From Anaerostipes caccae L1-92 (GTDB lineage: Bacteria; Bacillota; Clostridia; Lachnospirales; Lachnospiraceae): DNA of 64,000 nucleotides. Shown in pieces: positions 58,455 to 64,000 of this stretch. A model generated the notes under the pieces. That model saw only the letters and a list, made by a program, of their open reading frames with translations. It was not told where the DNA came from and did not search any database. The DNA lies in the NCBI RefSeq assembly GCF_014467075.1, contig NZ_AP023027.1:3041501-3105500 (forward strand), read 5' to 3'. The position numbers and the translations under genes are program-made. How positions within the stretch are numbered: the stretch's first letter is position 1; every line of letters starts with the position of its first letter.

Positions 58455-59879
58455 TTATTCAGCCATGTCTTTAATCTTCTTGGCAATTGCTGCCTGTTCA
58501 GCAGCATCCAGGAAGTTTTCGATCGCAATGACCGGTACTCCCGCAGGAGCCGCACTCTTCGCAGCTTCATATAAGTTTTCGTTTGTAACAATAACATCGA
58601 TGTCTGCCGGTATCTGATGAATAGATACATGATTTACATCTATGTACATTCCGATCTTATTCAGCTGTGTCTTCAGCATGGAAGCTCCCATGGCACTGGA
58701 TCCCATTCCTGCATCACATGCAAATGCTACCTTTTTAACCTGGCGTTTTGGAAGCTCTGCATCGTCTGCTACAACAGCTTTCTTTTCTTCTCCAGGAGCG
58801 CTGTGACTTTCAACAAACTGGCTCATATCTAGTCCGCCTACTTCTCCGACCTCATCTTCCGGCGTCTTATCGCGTTTAAGGAAGAATGCAACGATAGCGA
58901 ACGATACGATCGCGGCTATGACATATCCGGCCAGGTTGACGAACAGCTTTCCTTTCGGTGACATAATTGCCAAGGCAATGATTGATCCAGGTGATACTGC
59001 TGCAACGGCACCACCGCCCATGATCTGGAACCAGAATAACGCTGCGATGGAACCGCAGATCGGTCCAAGAATAGTAACAGGTTTAATCAAAGCATAAGGG
59101 AAAGATACTTCACCGATACCACCGATGATCTGAATGATCGCTGCACCAGGTGCAGATTTCTTTGCCATACCTTTTCCAAAGCACATAAATGCAAGTACAA
59201 GTCCTGCCCAGTTACCGCTGTTTGCCTCTACAAGATACAGAATAGATTTTCCTGTCTCTGCAGCCTGTTCAATCGCAAGCGGAGTAAAGATACCGTGATT
59301 GATCGCGTTGTTTAAGAACAATACCTGTCCTGGTACAACGAAGATTGGTGTGAATGGAAGGATGCTGTGATCGATCGCAAAGTTAACACCGACTGTTAAG
59401 ACACTTGTAATACCTGCAAAAAGCGGTGTGATTACAACGAATCCCGCGATCATCATCAGTGCTCCAATGATACCCATGGAGAAGTTGTCTACTAACATTT
59501 CCAGACCTGGTTTTACACGTCCTTCTAACAATTTGTCAAACTGCTTGATGATCCATGCACCGAGAGGTCCCATGACCATACCACCGATCATCATGGTTGC
59601 TTCTGAACCAATGACAACACCGATTGTTGCAAGTGTACCTGCAACGGCACCACGTCTTCCATATACTGTATGACCTCCGGTGTATCCAAATAACAACGGG
59701 ATCAAGAACTTAAGTGTCGGGCCTACGAGTTCGTTCATCTTTTCATTTGGGAAATATCCTGTCGGAATAAATAATGCTGTGATAATACCCCATGCAATCA
59801 GGGCACCAATGTTAGGCATTACCATTCCTGAAAGGAATCCGCCCATTTTTTGGACTTTAGCTTTGAAACTACTTGCCAT
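58455..59879 (-). CDS. mtlA: PTS mannitol EIICB permease
   Basis: A 474-residue permease: an EIIC domain with GGFLSGMVMPNIGALIAWGI and the substrate motif GGIGEVSFPY, then an EIIB domain with the phosphorylated Cys in FACDAGMGSSAMGAS. It imports and phosphorylates mannitol; EIIA is the separate MtlF. First gene of the operon with AAGGAGG before the ATG. Confidence 0.95.
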   Translation of the reverse strand: MASSFKAKVQKMGGFLSGMVMPNIGALIAWGIITALFIPTGYFPNEKMNELVGPTLKFLIPLLFGYTGGHTVYGRRGAVAGTLATIGVVIGSEATMMIGGMVMGPLGAWIIKQFDKLLEGRVKPGLEMLVDNFSMGIIGALMMIAGFVVITPLFAGITSVLTVGVNFAIDHSILPFTPIFVVPGQVLFLNNAINHGIFTPLAIEQAAETGKSILYLVEANSGNWAGLVLAFMCFGKGMAKKSAPGAAIIQIIGGIGEVSFPYALIKPVTILGPICGSIAALFWFQIMGGGAVAAVSPGSIIALAIMSPKGKLFVNLAGYVIAAIVSFAIVAFFLKRDKTPEDEVGEVGGLDMSQFVESHSAPGEEKKAVVADDAELPKRQVKKVAFACDAGMGSSAMGASMLKTQLNKIGMYIDVNHVSIHQIPADIDVIVTNENLYEAAKSAAPAGVPVIAIENFLDAAEQAAIAKKIKDMAE

Positions 59880-60201
59880 AATAATCCTCCTTTTTTCCTT
59901 CTCTTTTTGGTATAATTTTTTGCTGCAGTTAATGGTTCATATCTGATAAACGTTTATCTATAATTCCATTATATTGATTGTATTTCCATACGTCCACTAT
60001 TGCCAGTGGTAAATTTTGCAGAAGATTTTTTGACAAGATTTTCTTACATTTTCCTCCTTTTAATAACCTTATAAACCGCATAAATACGCGGTTTGTCAGT
60101 TCTATCCAACGCAAAAAAGGAAGAAAAATTCTCAATAAATTTTCTTCCCTTTTTGCTTGACAATTTTTTAAATTATAACCGGTGGTAAGATAATTTCCAG
60201 G
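59880..60201. other. mtl operon promoter region and deoR terminator
   Basis: 322 bases. GATAAACGTTTATC (59945-59958) is a perfect 14-base palindrome like a catabolite-responsive or MtlR site. AAACCGC/GCGGTTT at about 60070-60093 is a second hairpin. AAAAAAGGAAGAAAA to TTCTTCCCTTTTT (60113-60154) is a terminator after the deoR gene. No strong sigma-A promoter is evident, as expected for an activator-dependent operon. Confidence 0.6.
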
Positions 60202-60984
60202 TTATTCCTGACCTTTCATCTTACACACCCTGACCTTGATTCCCTGCTTCTCAAGTTCTTTTTTGTCGGCAGTCTGGATTCCCTCATCAGTGATCAGATA
60301 TTTAAAATCACTGTTCCTCGCAAACCGGCAAAAGGTCTTCCGTCCAATCTTCGTACTGTCGCACAGCATATATGCTTCTGTTGCGGTCCTCATCATCGCA
60401 CGCTTCATCGCCGCTGTCTCCTCATTGGGCGTGGTCAGCCCTTTGGAAACTGACAAAGCGTTTGGTGACAAGAACAGTTTATCCACGGAAATCCTCTCAA
60501 GAAATTCAATCCCCAGGGAACCAAAGGTACATTCAAACTGGTTCCTCACAGTTCCTCCGATCAGTATCACCTGAATAGAAGGCTTTTTCTGCAGTTCAAG
60601 AGCGATGTTCAGATCATTGGTCACTACCTTCAGGTCATTAAAGTCTGTCAGAACCTTTGCAAATTCCAGCATGGTAGAACCGCTGTCGATCAGGATAATA
60701 TCTCCTTCCCTGACGAACTCTTTGGCACCCTGTGCAATGATCCTCTTTTTATCGGGATTTAAGTTCCACCTGGAGGCAAGAAATGCCTCCTTTGTGACTT
60801 CTTCTTCCTTTAGCAGTGCGCCCCCGTGGGTCCGAATCAGGTGTCCCTCTTTCTCCAATTCACTTAAATCGGACCTTATGGTGGCGCCGGTCACATGGAA
60901 TTCTTCCGACAGTTCATGGATGCCAGCCCTCTTATGTACCCTCATATAAGCCAGCAGTTCTTCTTTCCGCTCTCTTGCAAACAT
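60202..60984 (-). CDS. DeoR family sugar regulator
   Basis: A 260-residue DeoR regulator: helix-turn-helix at 17-50 (GIHELSEEFHVTGATIRSDL) and a sugar-phosphate-binding C-terminal domain with DSGSTMLEFAKVL and VTNDLNIALEL. It is encoded three bases after the SorE-like gene and probably represses it with a sugar phosphate as inducer. Confidence 0.88.
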   Translation of the reverse strand: MFARERKEELLAYMRVHKRAGIHELSEEFHVTGATIRSDLSELEKEGHLIRTHGGALLKEEEVTKEAFLASRWNLNPDKKRIIAQGAKEFVREGDIILIDSGSTMLEFAKVLTDFNDLKVVTNDLNIALELQKKPSIQVILIGGTVRNQFECTFGSLGIEFLERISVDKLFLSPNALSVSKGLTTPNEETAAMKRAMMRTATEAYMLCDSTKIGRKTFCRFARNSDFKYLITDEGIQTADKKELEKQGIKVRVCKMKGQE

Positions 60985-60987
60985 AAG

Positions 60988-62241
60988 TTATACTCCGAAA
61001 TGATCCAGTAAAATTTCTTCTGCTTCTTTGTTCCACAATCCCTGATTTTTGTCGCATGCATCGGCAAGCTTCGCAAACAGAGGATCGGTCTCACCCAGTT
61101 TTCTGAAGTCTTCAATCGCTGTCAGAGGCATATCAAACTGTGTATAGGTAAGTTTCTTTCCCCCCGGTATCTCAGGTAAATGAAGAGTTGTATCAACGAT
61201 TGCGTCAATGCCTCCCACATGAGTGATCATAACAGCCGGATTGACCTCTTTCTTCGCGATCAAATCGAGCGCTTCCAGAAGGTCTGCCTTAATGCCCCCT
61301 GAAGATCCCAGAAGCTTCGTATTTCTGTAATGGCAGTCATACAGGTTCATGTCTGCGGAAAATTCACTGTCAGAAGGGCCTGCGAACAGGTTCATGCAGC
61401 CGTCGAATGCAAGGATCTTGTTTCCTGTCTCTGCAATCGCTTTTACCGGAGCGTAAACAAATACGTCATGGTATCCCTCTCCTCCGGTGAGATCCATCAG
61501 TTCTTTGACCTCATCATCCATCTTTGCTGTGTTTACATAATGTAATTCCACACCTCTTGCTTTTGCATCTTCCTCAGAGATCACTTCTCTGGCCCGGTTG
61601 ATTCGGTCGTCGTTGATTTCCGTGACAACAACCGTCTTCGGTTTGTTTTCCATGGCAAGTGCATAACTGATTGCGCCCAGTCCCATCGGTCCGCATCCTC
61701 CGAGGATAGCAATGTTCCCTCCCGCTTTTGCGCCGATAAAATGTTCGTGTGTCTCCGGCTTCGTATGATAGTTCGCCATATATCCGCCGATGATACAGTA
61801 CATAGGCTCTGACACAGATACTTCATAGAAAGCATCCCCGTCATAGTGGAGCAGACAACCCTTCTCAATCACATCATTAGGAACGATGCAGTATGTCACT
61901 GCGCCTCCGAAGTGTTCATAGGAATACCCCGGTGCTCCCATCTGATCCGGAATCCCCGGAAGTACTACAAATCTCTCTCCCACTTTATACTCGTCTGCCC
62001 ACTTTTCTCCGACCTGCTCGATCACACCGGAAAATTCATGGCCGATGATGACCGGACGTTCTGCTATGTCATCCGGTACGCGGATATGTCCGCTTCCCAG
62101 CTTGACTTCTTTCCATGTAGACATACAGATGCTGTCACTCATGACTTTCAAAAGCACCTCGTCTTCTTTGATCTCCGGCAGTTCAAACTCTTCCAGCCGA
62201 ATATCCTTTGCCCCATACATTCTCACACCTTTAGCCTTCAT
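60988..62241 (-). CDS. Zinc-binding dehydrogenase, SorE-like
   Basis: A 417-residue medium-chain dehydrogenase: Cys in SDSICMSTWKE, GHEFSGVIEQVG, and a Rossmann part with ILGGCGPMGLGAISYALAM. Length and ENKPKTVVVTEINDDRINRA fit L-sorbose-1-phosphate reductase (SorE) type enzymes that act on sugar phosphates. It probably interconverts a ketose 1-phosphate and a hexitol 6-phosphate, linked to the PTS permease at the window end. AGGAGGG precedes the start. Confidence 0.75.
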   Translation of the reverse strand: MKAKGVRMYGAKDIRLEEFELPEIKEDEVLLKVMSDSICMSTWKEVKLGSGHIRVPDDIAERPVIIGHEFSGVIEQVGEKWADEYKVGERFVVLPGIPDQMGAPGYSYEHFGGAVTYCIVPNDVIEKGCLLHYDGDAFYEVSVSEPMYCIIGGYMANYHTKPETHEHFIGAKAGGNIAILGGCGPMGLGAISYALAMENKPKTVVVTEINDDRINRAREVISEEDAKARGVELHYVNTAKMDDEVKELMDLTGGEGYHDVFVYAPVKAIAETGNKILAFDGCMNLFAGPSDSEFSADMNLYDCHYRNTKLLGSSGGIKADLLEALDLIAKKEVNPAVMITHVGGIDAIVDTTLHLPEIPGGKKLTYTQFDMPLTAIEDFRKLGETDPLFAKLADACDKNQGLWNKEAEEILLDHFGV

Positions 62242-62420
62242 AATTCCCTCCTGGCTTTTTAAAAATTTTTATTATTTTTTAAAAATTTCGTATTTTTTTC
62301 ATTTCACAAATATCATACCACGGGTTCTCACATTTGGCAACAGGCAATTTATTTGTGCGTACCAGTCTCCATCATGGTATACTCAAAAAAACGATTAAAT
62401 AAGCAGGGAGATGAATACAG

Positions 62421-63200
62421 ATGGGTATCTATGAATTTAACGGCAAAAAATATGAACAGGCTTCCAGACATCAAAAAGAATGGGGTCAAAAACTTTTTTC
62501 GGACCTTCATCTTAACGGCAATGAATCTATTTTAGATCTGGGCTGCGGGGACGGGGTCCTGACGGAACAGTTGTCCATGCTGGTGCCCGAAGGCAGTGTT
62601 ATTGGAATCGATGCTTCAATCGGAATGATCAATACTGCAAAAAAACATAAAAAAAAGAATCTTCAGTTTCTTAATATGGATATGGCAGACATGAACTTTA
62701 TGAATCAATTTGATGTCATTTATTCCAACGCCGCACTGCATTGGGTGAAAGATCATTCTCGTCTCTTAAACCAATCCTACTCCGCTCTAAAACCTGGAGG
62801 AAAGATCCTATGGAATTTCGCCGGCGAAGGGAACTGCTCGGATTTTTTTGAAATCATCCGTAACATGATTCAAACGGAACCATATAAAAAGTATTTTCAA
62901 TCTTTTCAATGGCCTTGGTATATGCCTTCAAAATTTGAATATGAAGGATTAATGAACCTCACAGAGTTTAAAAACATCGTGGTCACAGAAGAAAATGCAG
63001 ACCGGTTTTTCACTGATGCCGAAGAAATGATTGGCTGGATCGACCAGCCCAGCCTTGTCCCTTTTATGCAGTATGTACCCGAAGAATTAAAAGAAGCATT
63101 CCGAAACGAGGTTATAGACGCTACACTGAAAAGAGCCATACAGCCGGACGGCACATGCTTTCAGCCATTTCGGAGATTAAAAGTCAGCGCAGTCAAATAA
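62421..63200 (+). CDS. Class I SAM-dependent methyltransferase
   Basis: A 259-residue protein with SAM motif I ILDLGCGDGVLTEQL, VIGIDASIGMI and SNAALHWVKDH, LKPGGKILWNF: the trans-aconitate methyltransferase (Tam)-like group. The methyl acceptor is unknown; these enzymes methylate small acids. GGGAGATGAATACAG precedes the ATG. It interrupts two hexitol transcription units and is read in the opposite direction. Confidence 0.8.
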   Translation: MGIYEFNGKKYEQASRHQKEWGQKLFSDLHLNGNESILDLGCGDGVLTEQLSMLVPEGSVIGIDASIGMINTAKKHKKKNLQFLNMDMADMNFMNQFDVIYSNAALHWVKDHSRLLNQSYSALKPGGKILWNFAGEGNCSDFFEIIRNMIQTEPYKKYFQSFQWPWYMPSKFEYEGLMNLTEFKNIVVTEENADRFFTDAEEMIGWIDQPSLVPFMQYVPEELKEAFRNEVIDATLKRAIQPDGTCFQPFRRLKVSAVK

Positions 63201-63263
63201 AAAGGAGCTTCTGATAAAACAGTTGTGGGTTATAAACTGTCTTTCAGAAGCTCCTGCTTTTTA
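63200..63263. terminator. Bidirectional terminator
   Basis: AAAAAGGAGCTTCTGA ... TCAGAAGCTCCTGCTTTTT with an inner ACAGTT/AACTGT stem; ends the methyltransferase gene and the convergent PTS gene. Confidence 0.85.
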
Positions 63264-64000
63264 TTTCAGCATATCCAGTACATCCTGAACATTGCCCGCA
63301 GTCTTTAATTTTTCAAGGTTATCCTGGTTATCGATCACCTGAGTGATCTTACCCAGCAGTTCCAGATGTTCATTTCCAATTCCGGCGATTCCGAATACTA
63401 ACTGTGCTTTTTCATCTCCAAAATCCACACCGTCAGGATACTGTACCAGAACAATACCTGTTTTCTTAACCTTATTTTTGGCATCTCCGGTTCCGTGAGG
63501 GATCGCAACTCCCATTCCAAGGTAGGTGCTAACTGTCCGCTCTCTCTCCTGCATAGCCTCAATATAATCTTTTTCTACATAGTCGAGCTCATAGAGTAAA
63601 TTTCCTGCTGCCTCAATGGCTTCTTCTTTGGAAACACTCTTTTGTCCGAGTTTGATTCCCTCTTTTACCATGACCATCGGGTTTGCCTCATCCTCCGATG
63701 GCGACTTCTCTGCTTCCTGTACAGCATCTTTTGCCGGTAAATCTCTTTCTTTCTGAAGCTGCGCCAGTTTGTCATACAAATCGTCGATCGCCTCATCCTG
63801 AAGAAAGTTCTTAATTGTTACCAGCTGTGCATTTGGTGCACTCTTTGCCGCACGGTCAGCCAAAACTTCCTGGCATACAACTACATCCGTATCTGCAGGA
63901 ACCGTATCTACAGAGGAATTGATCACTGTAATGCCAAGTCCGAGAGACTTAATCCTGTTTCTGAACTTTGTTGCCCCCATAGCGCTGGAGCCCATGCCTG
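63261..64000 (-). CDS. PTS mannitol-type EII(C)BA, C-terminal part, cut by window
   Basis: Only the last 246 residues are in the window. They begin in the phosphocysteine loop of EIIB (AGMGSSAMGATKF), continue with the rest of EIIB, a charged linker and an EIIA domain with active His in GMGVAIPHGTG. The full protein should be an MtlA of the CBA type, whereas the mtlA at 58455 lacks EIIA. It may serve another hexitol together with the SorE-like dehydrogenase. Confidence 0.88.
   Translation of the reverse strand, partial: GMGSSAMGATKFRNRIKSLGLGITVINSSVDTVPADTDVVVCQEVLADRAAKSAPNAQLVTIKNFLQDEAIDDLYDKLAQLQKERDLPAKDAVQEAEKSPSEDEANPMVMVKEGIKLGQKSVSKEEAIEAAGNLLYELDYVEKDYIEAMQERERTVSTYLGMGVAIPHGTGDAKNKVKKTGIVLVQYPDGVDFGDEKAQLVFGIAGIGNEHLELLGKITQVIDNQDNLEKLKTAGNVQDVLDMLK

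Overview
The window comes from a low- to mid-GC, Gram-positive anaerobe of the Clostridia, most likely a gut Lachnospiraceae such as Anaerostipes (inference). The pointers are pyruvate:ferredoxin oxidoreductase, many PTS sugar operons, AAGGAGG ribosome binding sites, sigma-A promoters, and tandem c-di-GMP-I riboswitches in front of a secreted lethal-factor-like metallopeptidase. No rRNA, tRNA or CRISPR array was seen.

Positions 1-15487 are the right arm of a prophage. A divergent Cro/CI switch (10988-11994) with a shared 13-bp operator motif drives a leftward early operon: antirepressor, RAD52-like annealing protein, NinB-like protein, HNH and PD-(D/E)XK nucleases, replication initiator, DUF3310 and late regulator. 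Three small genes on the opposite strand (1929, 8782, 9624) have their own promoters; two of these share a covarying hairpin at the transcription start. Rightward from the repressor lie lysogeny cargo genes: a lipoprotein, an Abi_2/HEPN abortive-infection gene with its own promoter and a two-hairpin leader RNA ending in a terminator, and a tyrosine integrase with an N-terminal zinc ribbon. A 29-bp direct repeat brackets the Abi cassette.

Positions 15488-16360 are gene-free: a possible attachment region, then palindromic repeats of three types. The last copy seems to supply the promoter of a sugar-phosphate nucleotidyltransferase. Core genes follow: 3D-domain protein, Mrp, ribulose-phosphate epimerase, and Na/Pi symporter. 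A divergent sugar locus (21422-29210) combines a fructose-type PTS and class II aldolase with a PMI-like cupin, a TIM-barrel epimerase, DhaK/DhaL-type kinase subunits and an RpiR regulator; its substrate is unknown.

Positions 29277-41269 carry nifJ (with a Rex-like site), mltG, cyclophilin, a HAD phosphatase, clpB, a TetR/MFS pair and sfsA. Positions 41417-46231 hold the riboswitch-controlled metallopeptidase, an ABC ATPase/permease pair lacking a binding protein, and a response-regulator diguanylate cyclase with an Hpt protein; together they suggest a c-di-GMP circuit. Next come a PHP phosphoesterase, a frameshifted MATE gene, a LysE exporter with its XRE-cupin regulator, a VOC protein and an FAD dehydrogenase.

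Positions 52220-64000 are hexitol catabolism. A mannitol operon (mtlA, mtlR, mtlF, mtlD) continues into a 3-hexulose-6-phosphate synthase / 6-phospho-3-hexuloisomerase pair and a second MtlD-like dehydrogenase. A SorE-like dehydrogenase with a DeoR regulator, a methyltransferase and a second mannitol-type PTS permease, cut by the window end, follow.
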